Shown: positions 6,541 to 13,194 of the stretch, in pieces | Position numbering within the stretch: the first letter of the stretch is position 1 | Layout: each line of letters opens with the position of its first letter | From: an uncultured bacterium | Lineage (GTDB): Bacteria > Actinomycetota > Coriobacteriia > Coriobacteriales > Coriobacteriaceae | DNA length: 18,486 nucleotides | Direction of reading: 5' to 3' | NCBI GenBank assembly: GCA_905215445.1 | Contig: CAJMPZ010000044.1 | Coordinates: forward strand, 1-18,486 | Program-made: the position numbers and the translations under genes | The notes under the pieces: model-generated | Seen by the model: only the letters and a program-made list of their open reading frames with translations | Databases searched by the model: none | What the model was told of the DNA's origin: nothing

Positions 6541-7971
6541 CTAGCCCAGGTCGCCTCCGTTGGTGGCGATGGCCTGTTGATACCAGTAGAAGCTCTTCTT
6601 GCGCCTGCGCTCGAGCGTGCCGTTGCCCAGGTTGTCGCGGTCCACGTAGATGAAGCCGTAGCGCTTCTCCATCTCGCCGGAGCCCGCGCTCACGAGGTCG
6701 ATCGGCCCCCAGGTGGTGTAGCCGAGCATCTCGACGCCGTCCTGCTCGATGGCGTCACGCATGGCCTCGATGTGCTCGCGCAGGTAGGCGATGCGGCAGT
6801 CGTCCTCGATCGTGCCGTCGGGAAGCACCTCGTCATAGGCGCCGAGGCCGTTCTCCACCACAAAGAGCGGCTTCTGGTAGCGGTCCCAGAGGTCGTTGAT
6901 CGTGATGCGGAATCCCAGCGGGTCGATGACCCAGCCCCAGTCGCTCGTGCGCACGTAGGGGTTCTCCACGCCGGCGAAGGCGTTGCCCTCGGCGACGCCG
7001 CCCACGGAGTCGGGGTCGCCCGCGGTGCAGCGCGAGGAGTAGTAGCTAAACGAGATGAAGTCGACGGTGTTCTCCGCAAGGATGCGCTCGTCCTCGGCGG
7101 TCATGCCCACGTCGATGCCCTCGCGCTCGAGCATCTTGAGCGCGTAGCCGGGGTAGCGACCGCGCGCCTGCACGTCCACGAAGAAGAGGTCCTCCTGGTT
7201 CTTGACCTGCGCCGCGCGAACGTCCTCGGGACGACAGGAGTAGGGGTAGTAGCTTCCCGCGGCGAGCATGCAGCCCACCTTGTTCTCCGGATCGACCTCG
7301 TGGGCGATCTTGGTGGCCCAGGCGCTCGCCACGAGCTCGTTGTGCGCGGCGCGGTACTCGGCCTCGCGGGCATTCTCCCCGGGCTCGAGGACGATGCCGG
7401 CACCCATGAAGGGACGGTGCAAGATCATGTTCATCTCGTTGAACGTGATCCACCAGCGCACGAGGCCGCGGTAGCGGTTGAAGAGCACCGTCACAAGCCG
7501 CTTGTAGAGCTCGATAAGGGTGCGGTTTCGCCAGGCGCCGTACTTCTTGACGAGGTGGATGGGGCAGTCGAAGTGCGTGATGGTCACGAGGGGCTCGATC
7601 CCGTGCTCGCGGCAGCAGCGGAACACGTCCTCGTAGAAAGCGAGCCCGGCCTCGTTGGGCTCCTCCTCGTCGCCATTGGGGAAGATGCGGCTCCAGGCGA
7701 TGGAGAGGCGAAAGACCTTAAAGCCCATCTCCGCGAAGAGGGCTATGTCCTCGCGGTAGTGGTGGTAGAAGTCGATGCCCGTCTGGGCCGGGTAGTAGTA
7801 CCCGGGCTCGAAGTCGAGCATGCGCCTCAGGCCGCGGCTTACGTCGTTGCGCTCCGGCCCGTGTGGGATGACGTCGACGTTGGCAAGGCCGCGGCCGCCC
7901 TCGTCATAACCTCCCTCGCATTGGTTGGCGGCGGTGGCTCCTCCCCAAAGGAACCCTTTTGGAAATGGCAT
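6541..7971 (-). CDS. GH1 6-phospho-beta-glucosidase
   Basis: A glycoside hydrolase family 1 TIM-barrel enzyme, 476 aa, that cleaves the 6-phospho-beta-glucoside delivered by the PTS to glucose 6-phosphate and an aglycone or sugar. The N-terminus FPKGFLWGGATAANQCEGG is the GH1 signature. The acid/base is E179 in ITFNEMN and the nucleophile E373 in VVENGLGA. SAGSGEMEKRYGFIYVD (428-444) holds the Ser/Lys/Tyr set that binds the 6-phosphate, which distinguishes this group from plain beta-glucosidases. The start at 7971 has AGGAGG five bases upstream; the same frame runs far upstream, but those codons lie in the intergenic gap and the EamA gene in another phase. It is the middle gene of the operon. 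Confidence 0.95.
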   Translation of the reverse strand: MPFPKGFLWGGATAANQCEGGYDEGGRGLANVDVIPHGPERNDVSRGLRRMLDFEPGYYYPAQTGIDFYHHYREDIALFAEMGFKVFRLSIAWSRIFPNGDEEEPNEAGLAFYEDVFRCCREHGIEPLVTITHFDCPIHLVKKYGAWRNRTLIELYKRLVTVLFNRYRGLVRWWITFNEMNMILHRPFMGAGIVLEPGENAREAEYRAAHNELVASAWATKIAHEVDPENKVGCMLAAGSYYPYSCRPEDVRAAQVKNQEDLFFVDVQARGRYPGYALKMLEREGIDVGMTAEDERILAENTVDFISFSYYSSRCTAGDPDSVGGVAEGNAFAGVENPYVRTSDWGWVIDPLGFRITINDLWDRYQKPLFVVENGLGAYDEVLPDGTIEDDCRIAYLREHIEAMRDAIEQDGVEMLGYTTWGPIDLVSAGSGEMEKRYGFIYVDRDNLGNGTLERRRKKSFYWYQQAIATNGGDLG

Positions 7972-8028
7972 GGTGCCTCCTTCTCTCTGGCGCCCCCATC
8001 TCTGCGGGGGACGCTTTATAACGTCCTT

Positions 8029-8079
8029 GCGGCCTCGCGCGCCTGGCCCGTGGCCCTTTCCCTGATGCGCGCGGGCCGC
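8029..8079. promoter_or_regulatory. GC-rich hairpin between the EamA and GH1 genes
   Basis: GCGGCC plus CGCGCGC (8029-8042, one T bulged) pairs with GCGCGCGGGCCGC (8067-8079), 13 pairs with a 24-nt loop. There is no T run. It sits in the 122-nt gap between the first and second operon genes and could be an mRNA processing or stability site that separates their expression levels. Confidence 0.4.
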
Positions 8080-8093
8080 CTGTGAAGGGGTGA

Positions 8094-9074
8094 CTAGCTG
8101 ACGGCTTGTCCTGCGGCGGCGCGACGTGCCTCCCGGCCTCCAAGCAGGGAGGGGACCTGTGCCAGGCACACGCCGGCGAGGATGATGGCGACGCCCAGCC
8201 ACTCGACGACGCCGAGCGGCTCGCCGAGGACGATCATGGCGATGAGCAGGCCGGCGGGGAGTTCCGCGGCGGCCATGACGGTGGACAGGCCCGCGGGCAG
8301 GTGCGGAGAGCCCATGCCGAAGAGCAGGACCGGGCAGAGCATGCCAAAGAAGCCGGCGATGACGGCAAAGGGCAGGATGCCCTGGGCGAGGACGCCCGAG
8401 ACGACGTAGTCCGGACACACCGTGAGCGACATGACCACGGAGCCCGCGCATACGATGACGCCACGCTGCTCGGACGAGCAGGGGGCCTCGACCTTGCCGG
8501 AGAGGGTGACAAAGAGGGAGCAGGACACGGCCGCCCCCAGCGCGCAGAGCAGGGCCACGGGGTCGTACCCGGTGATGCCGGTCTTGTAGACGCCGCTGGC
8601 GAACACCGTTCCGAAGACGATGACCAGGGCGGAGGCCACTTGGAGGAGCCTCGGCGGCCGGCGCGTCATGACGGTCTGCCACACGAGCCCCAGCCACGTG
8701 AACTGGAAAAGGAGCGTGAGTGCCACCGGGGCGGGCAGCACGCTCATGGCGTAGCAGTAGAGGATTGAGGTGAGGCAGGTGAGGGCTCCCAGGCCCATGA
8801 GCTTGAGGGCGAGCTTCCAGCCCACGCGCTGCCAGCGGTGCCCGAGTGCGTGCCCTGCGAGCGTGGCGAGGGCGAAGAAGAGGCAGCCGAACCACGCCTG
8901 GCTCGCCACCACCTGCGCTGAGGTGAAGCCCGCGGCGTAGGCGAGCTTGTAGGTCGTGGCCATCGCGCCGTAGCAGGCGCCGCCCGCAAAGACCTGGAGC
9001 GCCGCCTTGACCTGCCCCGCGCCCGCGGCTCCCGCCTCGGCGGTCTGTTGCTTGATTGTGTTTGTTTCTGCCAT
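8094..9074 (-). CDS. EamA/DMT-family membrane transporter
   Basis: A 326-aa membrane protein with about ten hydrophobic segments arranged as two EamA repeats, typical of the drug/metabolite transporter superfamily. The second repeat shows AAAELPAGLLIAMIVLGEPL then EWLGVAIILAGV, the usual EamA tail. After a polar N-terminus (about 20 residues) the first segment begins at VKAALQVFAGG. The start at 9074 is chosen because GGAAGGGAG lies just upstream and hydrophobic homology begins soon after; the frame is open further to 9278, but that part covers the leader. It is the first gene of the operon with the phospho-beta-glucosidase and PTS. The substrate is unknown; it might export an aglycone or overflow metabolite, but the sequence does not say. 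Confidence 0.88.
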   Translation of the reverse strand: MAETNTIKQQTAEAGAAGAGQVKAALQVFAGGACYGAMATTYKLAYAAGFTSAQVVASQAWFGCLFFALATLAGHALGHRWQRVGWKLALKLMGLGALTCLTSILYCYAMSVLPAPVALTLLFQFTWLGLVWQTVMTRRPPRLLQVASALVIVFGTVFASGVYKTGITGYDPVALLCALGAAVSCSLFVTLSGKVEAPCSSEQRGVIVCAGSVVMSLTVCPDYVVSGVLAQGILPFAVIAGFFGMLCPVLLFGMGSPHLPAGLSTVMAAAELPAGLLIAMIVLGEPLGVVEWLGVAIILAGVCLAQVPSLLGGREARRAAAGQAVS

Positions 9075-9189
9075 TAGGCTCCCTTCCGTCTGCTGTCTTG
9101 CAGATGCACGTCTCGTGCGTCTGTTCCCTGCAGTCGGAAGGTGGGCTCGTGCGGTCTTCTGGCGGTGCATGTGGTACCTGCTGCCAAGA

Positions 9190-9227
9190 CGAAAAAAGCC
9201 ACGCAACCGACTGCTCGGTTGCGTGGC
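9190..9227 (-). terminator. Attenuator-type terminator in the sugar-operon leader
   Basis: GCCACGCAACCG (9198-9209) pairs perfectly with CGGTTGCGTGGC (9216-9227), 12 bp with a 6-nt loop. On the minus strand it is followed by TTTTTTC, a textbook intrinsic terminator. It lies about 40-80 nt after a promoter candidate (9277-9306) and about 117 nt before the EamA start, and no upstream minus-strand gene needs it. This is the layout of transcription attenuation, common in beta-glucoside operons controlled by BglG/LicT antiterminators, though no such gene is in the window. Confidence 0.75.
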
Positions 9228-9243
9228 AAAAAGGTGGCTAGCG

Positions 9244-9274
9244 CCCAGAAAAGTCCACGCGTTTTTAGACTGGG
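9244..9274 (-). promoter_or_regulatory. Leader hairpin ahead of the attenuator
   Basis: CCCAG+AAAA (9244-9252) can pair with TTTT plus CTGGG (9262-9274) with a 3-4 nt bulge. It would form at the 5' end of the operon transcript, just before the terminator, where an antiterminator site would be expected. No match to the known RAT consensus was seen. Confidence 0.3.
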
Positions 9275-9276
9275 AC

Positions 9277-9306
9277 AAAGTACTACAACAGGTGAGATTC
9301 CGTCAA
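9277..9306 (-). promoter_or_regulatory. Candidate promoter of the EamA-bgl-PTS operon
   Basis: On the minus strand TTGACG (9306-9301) and TACTTT (9282-9277) are 18 bp apart, placing transcription start near 9270. The -35 matches the consensus at five of six bases. Confidence 0.5.
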
Positions 9307-9389
9307 GAAAAACCGAGGAAAAAAGTGAGCCTCTGCCCGCCGTACCTGTGGCGGTCGTTCCCCGAACGGGGCAGTGCTGTTGGGGACTG

Positions 9390-9444
9390 TCTCGATCTGT
9401 AACAGTTGGGGCTAGTTTTGGTCGATGGATGTTACAGATTGAGA
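9390..9444. repeat. 15-bp inverted repeat in the divergent gap
   Basis: 9390-9404 (contains ATCTGTAACA) is complementary to 9430-9444 (contains TGTTACAGAT), 14 of 15 bases, with the odd pair a G-T that would wobble in plus-strand RNA. The spacer is 25 bp. It lies between the divergent promoters of the sugar operon and the DJ-1 gene and could be two operator half-sites or an RNA hairpin. Confidence 0.6.
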
Positions 9445-9508
9445 TTGTTGAGGATGGGTGGGGGTAGCTAATTCGGACGGGGCTATTTTAAACATTGGGA
9501 AATCGAGC

Positions 9509-9537
9509 GTGGCAAGCGGAGGTCTTCGGGGTATAAG
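9509..9537 (+). promoter_or_regulatory. Candidate promoter of the DJ-1/maf genes
   Basis: GTGGCA (9509-9514), 17 bp, TATAAG (9532-9537). This would give a leader of about 30 nt to the ATG at 9574. The -10 is flanked by a small GTCTT/AAGAC inverted repeat. Confidence 0.45.
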
Positions 9538-9573
9538 ACGGCTAATTGTATGCCGCCTATGAAAGGAACCCTC

Positions 9574-10116
9574 ATGCCCAGCGTTGCCGTTCTCGCCGCC
9601 GATGGCTTTGAAACTATTGAATGCCTGACCATGGTCGATGTCATGCGTCGCGGCGGCGTGCGCGCCACGCTTGTCTCGATCATGCCCACGCGCGAGGTCG
9701 TAAGCTCGCTGCAGATTCCCGTAACCTGCGACGTACTCTTTGACGAGATTAACTTTAACGAGTATGACTGCGTCGTGCTGCCCGGCGGTCTGCCCGGCGC
9801 CACCAACCTGCGCGCCGACCAGCGCGTCTGCGACGTGGTCTGCGAGTTCGCCGCGACCAAGCACGTCGCCGCCATCTGCGCCGCCCCGTTTATCCTGGGT
9901 GAGCTCGACCTGCTCGAGGGGCGCCACGCCACGTGCTTCCCTGGCTTTGAGAAAAGCTTCCCCAAAGGCGCCTATACCGGCGAGAAGGTTACGCAAGACG
10001 GCAACATCATCACCGCCAGCGGCATGGCCCAGTCGCTCCCCTTTGCGCTTGAGCTGCTGCGCACGCTCGCCGGCGACAAGGCCGTCGAGAAGGTCGCCGA
10101 GGGCATTCAGCTATGA
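9574..10116 (+). CDS. DJ-1/PfpI-family protein (YajL/ThiJ-like)
   Basis: A 180-aa single-domain DJ-1/PfpI protein. The nucleophile cysteine is C102 in AAICAAP at the nucleophile elbow, and the conserved N-terminal glutamate is E16 in DGFETIE. VVLPGGLPGATNLR (67-80) forms the expected glycine-rich loop, and HATCFPGFE matches the YajL/ThiJ subgroup. Members are reported as chaperones or as deglycase/glyoxalase-type protein and metabolite repair enzymes; the exact activity is disputed. The start is placed at 9574, where AAAGGAA precedes at good spacing, rather than at 9550. Its stop overlaps the start of the maf gene by 4 bp (ATGA), so the two are co-translated. Confidence 0.9.
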   Translation: MPSVAVLAADGFETIECLTMVDVMRRGGVRATLVSIMPTREVVSSLQIPVTCDVLFDEINFNEYDCVVLPGGLPGATNLRADQRVCDVVCEFAATKHVAAICAAPFILGELDLLEGRHATCFPGFEKSFPKGAYTGEKVTQDGNIITASGMAQSLPFALELLRTLAGDKAVEKVAEGIQL

Positions 10117-10694
10117 TTTTGGCTTCGCAATCACCGCGCCGCATCGAGTTGATGCGCGAGGCGGGCTATGACATTCGCATCATTCCTGCCGATATCGACG
10201 AAACGCCGTTTGATGGCGAGGCCCCGCTTACGCTCGTTGAACGCTTAGCACGCGCCAAAGCCGCCGCCGTTGCCGCCGAGCATGCCGAGCCCAATGAGCT
10301 GACGGTCGCGGCCGACACCATCGTCACCTTTGACGGCAAGATTCTGGGCAAGCCGGCAACCGAGGACGAGGCGCGTACCATGCTCCGTGAGCTTTCGGGC
10401 CGCACGCACCAGGTCGCAACCGGCGTCTGCATCGTTAAGGCAGGCGATACGGCCGCCCCACATGCCGCCGAGAGCCTGTCCTTTGTCGATGTGACCGACG
10501 TGACGTTCTACGAGCTCACCGACGAGCAGATCGAGCACTACGTCGCCTCGGGTGAGCCCATGGACAAGGCCGGCGCCTACGGCATTCAGGGCACAGGAGG
10601 ACGCATGCTCGTGCATGATATATCGGGCGACTTCTATAACGTGGTGGGCCTACCCATCGCTCGCGTCGCGCGCGCGATTCAAAAGCTCTCGTAA
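10113..10694 (+). CDS. Maf-family nucleoside triphosphate pyrophosphatase
   Basis: A 193-aa Maf/YhdE-type house-cleaning enzyme that hydrolyses dTTP/UTP and modified nucleotides to monophosphates and PPi. It opens with LASQSPRRIELMREAG, which lines the nucleotide pocket. The catalytic aspartate is D68 in VAADTIV, K80 lies in ILGKP, and YGIQGTGG (156-163) with SGDFYNVVGLP (171-181) complete the family signature. QG in the third motif fits the dTTP/UTP (YhdE) subgroup rather than YceF. The start codon overlaps the stop of the DJ-1 gene; a hairpin terminator follows. Confidence 0.93.
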   Translation: MILASQSPRRIELMREAGYDIRIIPADIDETPFDGEAPLTLVERLARAKAAAVAAEHAEPNELTVAADTIVTFDGKILGKPATEDEARTMLRELSGRTHQVATGVCIVKAGDTAAPHAAESLSFVDVTDVTFYELTDEQIEHYVASGEPMDKAGAYGIQGTGGRMLVHDISGDFYNVVGLPIARVARAIQKLS

Positions 10695-10702
10695 TTGCAT
10701 CT

Positions 10703-10735
10703 GGCGCTGGGTATCCCCCAGCGCCTACAATTTTG
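10703..10735 (+). terminator. Terminator after maf
   Basis: GGCGCTGGG (10703-10711) pairs with CCCAGCGCC (10717-10725), a 9-bp stem with a 5-nt loop, followed by TACAATTTT. The T run is short and displaced, so it may be leaky. Confidence 0.6.
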
Positions 10736-10795
10736 GCGTACCGTACGGATCCCGACCGGGCACATGGCGCGGCGGAAAACCGATAGGAGTTAAAC

Positions 10796-11797
10796 ATGGA
10801 TACACTGCTCGAGGCCATTGACGTCTGCGATGTCGATGGCTTTTGCTATGGCAACTATACGGACGAGGAGGCCGGCACCGGTTGCACCGTAATCGTGGCA
10901 CCCGAGGGCGCCACCGGCGGCGTTGACGTTCGCGGCGGTGCTCCAGCATCGCGCGAAACCGACCTGCTGCGACCCGAGAACACCGTCGACAAGGTCCACG
11001 CCGTCTGCCTTTCGGGCGGATCGGCCTTTGGTCTGGAGGCCGCAAGCGGCGTCGCCCGCGAGCTCGAGAGCCGCGGCATCGGCCTTCCCGTCGGCCCCAC
11101 GCAGGTGCCTATCGTGTGCTCCAGCTGCATCTTCGACCTCGCCTTTGGCGATCCCACCGTGCGCCCCGACATAGAAGCCGGCATCGCCGCCGTGCGCGAG
11201 GCACTCGACAACACCCCCACCACACTCGAGCAGGGCAATGTGGGTGCCGGCACCGGTGCTACCGTAGGAAAGCTCATGGGCCCCACCACCTGCATGAAGG
11301 CCGGCCTTGGCGCTGCCGCCGTGGCGCTCGGCCCTGTCAAGGTGGGTGCCGTGGTCTCGGTCAACGCCTGCGGCAACGTCGTCGACCCGACCACGGGCGA
11401 GTGGGTAGCCGGCATGCGCGCCGCAGCCGTTAGCAACCAGATCGTCGACATGGAGCTCGCCGCTTTTGCCGCCGCCGGCTCTATGCAGATGCCGCTCGAC
11501 CGCACCAACACCACCATCAGCTGCATCGTCACCAACGTGAAGCTCACTAAGGCCCAGGCCACCAAGGTCTCCCAGATGGCAGCAGACGCCTACGCGCACG
11601 CCATTCGCCCCACGCATACCACCAACGACGGCGACACCATCTACACCCTTGCCAGCGGCAAACTGGGCGCCCAGGCAAGCGCTGCCGTTCCCCTAGACCT
11701 GCTGGGCATGCTCGCCGTAAGGGCCCTACAGACCGCCATCGTAAACGGAGCCAAAACCGCCAAAACCTCCCACGGCATCCCCGGCGCCGCAAAGTAA
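10796..11797 (+). CDS. P1-family (S58/NylC-DmpA) autoprocessing peptidase
   Basis: 333 aa, an N-terminal nucleophile hydrolase of the P1 family (DmpA aminopeptidase/NylC endohydrolase group). Conserved stretches include GCTVIVAPEGATGGVDVRGG (29-48), CLSGGSAFGLEAA (71-83), GNVGAGTGATVGK (147-159) and VNACGNVVDP. The predicted self-cleavage site is N238|T239 in DRTNTTISCIVTN: the new N-terminal threonine of the beta chain is the nucleophile, giving chains of about 238 and 95 residues. AGGAG lies 8 nt before the ATG. It is transcribed alone, and a nested palindromic terminator begins 12 nt after its stop. No signal peptide is seen, so it is cytoplasmic. The substrate (a beta-peptide, cyclic amide or D-amino acid peptide is typical) is unknown. 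Confidence 0.88.
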   Translation: MDTLLEAIDVCDVDGFCYGNYTDEEAGTGCTVIVAPEGATGGVDVRGGAPASRETDLLRPENTVDKVHAVCLSGGSAFGLEAASGVARELESRGIGLPVGPTQVPIVCSSCIFDLAFGDPTVRPDIEAGIAAVREALDNTPTTLEQGNVGAGTGATVGKLMGPTTCMKAGLGAAAVALGPVKVGAVVSVNACGNVVDPTTGEWVAGMRAAAVSNQIVDMELAAFAAAGSMQMPLDRTNTTISCIVTNVKLTKAQATKVSQMAADAYAHAIRPTHTTNDGDTIYTLASGKLGAQASAAVPLDLLGMLAVRALQTAIVNGAKTAKTSHGIPGAAK

Positions 11798-11809
11798 TCT
11801 CACTCGACC

Positions 11810-11938
11810 GTCGGTCGGAGGCGGGCGGGCGTTACGTTTGCTGCTCTACAGTCCTATGCAAGACGAAGGCCACATTAAGTGGCCTTCTTTGCATGCGGAA
11901 CTCGCGACAAACGTAACGTCCGTCCGCCTCCGACCGAC
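11810..11938 (+). repeat. Nested palindrome A (long arms around a terminator)
   Basis: The outer arms 11810-11840 and 11908-11938 are 31 bp and match at 29 positions; both differences (11825/11923 and 11829/11919) are G-T, so plus-strand RNA would pair along all 31. The left arm begins inside its own small palindrome (CGACCGTCGGTCG). Inside is GCAAGACG, the hairpin 11865-11887, then TTTGCATGCGGAACTCG. It starts 12 nt after the P1 peptidase stop. Confidence 0.88.
11865..11890 (+). terminator. Inner terminator hairpin of palindrome A
   Basis: GAAGGCCAC (11865-11873) pairs with GTGGCCTTC (11879-11887), loop ATTAA, followed by TTTGC. Flanking GCAA/TTGC can extend it. Confidence 0.7.
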
Positions 11939-11949
11939 TACCAACCAAA

Positions 11950-12015
11950 TTCTTTTCAGCCCAGGCCCCTTTGTACCACGCGTCGAAGATCTTCAAATTC
12001 AGCTTGCTGACATAA
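11950..12015 (+). pseudogene. Relic of a glycosyltransferase gene 3' end
   Basis: In one plus-strand frame the translation reads FFSAQAPLYHASKIFKF followed by SLLT and a TAA. The intact GT2 gene on the opposite strand ends LGLYHLASKIFKFN. The shared LYH-ASKIFKF, plus a 16-bp identity with that gene's 3' end (11986-12001 against 12168-12183, inverted), points to the last about 20 codons of a paralogous glycosyltransferase that once ran rightwards here. Nothing upstream continues the homology; palindrome A's right arm begins immediately before. It is too short for a firm call. Confidence 0.5.
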
Positions 12016-12031
12016 AGCGAGACATAGCAGA

Positions 12032-12140
12032 GGACCCCTGGTCCTTAACTTGATACGAGTTCCGCACGCAAAGGAGGCGCCAGTGGCGCCTCCGTCTTGC
12101 GCAGGACTGTTCGAAGTAGCAAGTTAAGGACCAGGGGTCC
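12032..12140 (-). repeat. Nested palindrome B (perfect 21-bp arms)
   Basis: 12032-12052 and 12120-12140 are perfect reverse complements (21 of 21). Each arm opens with a small palindrome, GGACCCCTGGTCC. Inside, read on the minus strand, are GCAAGACG, a 9-bp hairpin and TTTGCGTGCGGAACTCG, the same core as palindrome A. It begins 22 nt after the stop of the GT2 gene. The outer 16-bp repeat 11986-12001/12168-12183 is nearly concentric with it. Confidence 0.88.
12067..12101 (-). terminator. Inner terminator hairpin of palindrome B
   Basis: GGAGGCGCC (12073-12081) pairs with GGCGCCTCC (12085-12093), loop 3 nt, extended across a small internal loop by CGCAA/TTGCG. On the minus strand TTTGCG follows. 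It serves the GT2/glf transcript. Confidence 0.65.
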
Positions 12141-12162
12141 CCGTTACCCGAGCATTTCTGTG

Positions 12163-13194
12163 CTAGTTGAATTTGAAGATCTTTGAGGCAAGATGGTATA
12201 GGCCGAGTGTGGTTTTGTCTCCGGCCCGTCCGCGCAGGTTGGTGAAGAAGCCGACCACGCCGTAGCGGGCACGACGATACATGCGCTCGTCGTAGGCCTT
12301 CAAATCATTCCACAGCGTCTTTAGGCGCTCGTCGGCGCAATCTTCCTCGGAAAGCTTGGTGAGCACCGAGCAGATCGCCATCATCATGGTGAAGTAGCCC
12401 ATCATGTACGAACGCAGACGCGACGACTCAACATCGCTGTACAGGTGGTACGACTCCATCATGATACGCGTAACACGGAACTGCTGGTCCAGACGCTTGA
12501 CCATCGTTGCCTCGTTGACGCTCTGACCTTCGCGACCGATAAAGTAGCGGTAGAGGTCGATGTCGGCGTAGTACATGGTCTTGCAACGCGGCAGCGGCAC
12601 GTAGGCGTAGATGTTGTCCACATAGAACGTGTGCGGCGGCATGGGAAGGTTGGACTCGCGCAGCACATCCGTGCGATAGCACAGGCTGTGCATGAGTAGG
12701 TTCTGGTCCAGGCGGAAATGACCGATCTGATCCCAGGAAAAGATCTTTTTGCGCGGCAGGGCAAATTTGTAACCGATAGCGGTATGCGTGCCCTCGTAAA
12801 CCTTCTCGTACACGTAGTTCGAGATAAACAGGTCAACGCGCTGGTCGCGCTCCTCAAAGCCACGCAGAATCGACAGCATGGTCGAAAGGGCAGCGCCGTC
12901 AAGCCAGTCGTCCGAGTCGACAACCTTGTAGTAGGTGCCCTGCGCCTCGCGCAGACCCGAAAGGACGGCAATACCGTGACCGCCATTCTCCTGGTGCACC
13001 GCGCGGATGATTCCAGGATAACGGGCCTCCCACTCGTCGGCCTTGGCGGCCGTCTCGTCCTTGGAGCCGTCGTCCACCACGATAATCTCGATATCGGTGG
13101 CGTAATTGCTCCCCTCCAAGATGGAGGTGATGCAATGGTCCATGTCCTTGGCGGCGTTATACGAGGGAATACCGAATGTTATGACTTTATGCAT
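12163..13194 (-). CDS. Family 2 glycosyltransferase
   Basis: A GT-A fold glycosyltransferase, 343 aa from the ATG at 13194. Motifs in order: FGIPSYNAAKDMDHCITSIL (nucleotide-binding start), IIVVDDGSKDET (37-48), HQENGGHGIAVLSGLREA (67-84) and the metal-binding DSDDW (93-97). The C-terminal half (about 200-343) is mostly helical with no clear membrane segment. Its start overlaps the end of glf by 8 bp, so the two are co-expressed and translationally coupled; an ATG at 13212 is an alternative start. Next to UDP-galactopyranose mutase it may transfer galactofuranose, or another sugar, to a surface glycan or lipid; the acceptor is unknown. Palindrome B follows. Confidence 0.9.
   Translation of the reverse strand: MHKVITFGIPSYNAAKDMDHCITSILEGSNYATDIEIIVVDDGSKDETAAKADEWEARYPGIIRAVHQENGGHGIAVLSGLREAQGTYYKVVDSDDWLDGAALSTMLSILRGFEERDQRVDLFISNYVYEKVYEGTHTAIGYKFALPRKKIFSWDQIGHFRLDQNLLMHSLCYRTDVLRESNLPMPPHTFYVDNIYAYVPLPRCKTMYYADIDLYRYFIGREGQSVNEATMVKRLDQQFRVTRIMMESYHLYSDVESSRLRSYMMGYFTMMMAICSVLTKLSEEDCADERLKTLWNDLKAYDERMYRRARYGVVGFFTNLRGRAGDKTTLGLYHLASKIFKFN

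Noticed and set aside
5163..8085. Long plus-strand open frames (496 and 594 codons) across the sugar operon.
   Set aside because: They lie antisense to clear PTS and GH1 genes, have biased composition rich in Asp/Glu/Gly/His or Val/Ala, and match no family; they are high-GC shadow frames.
11838..12053. A 71-codon plus-strand frame between the P1 peptidase and GT2 genes.
   Set aside because: It runs through palindrome A and the left arm of palindrome B, has no ribosome binding site and no recognisable protein features; the real signal there is the palindromes and the relic in another frame.
11810..12140. The repeated hairpins as a CRISPR array or phage attachment site.
   Set aside because: The repeats are inverted and concentric, not direct with regular spacers; there is no integrase, cas gene or tRNA nearby.
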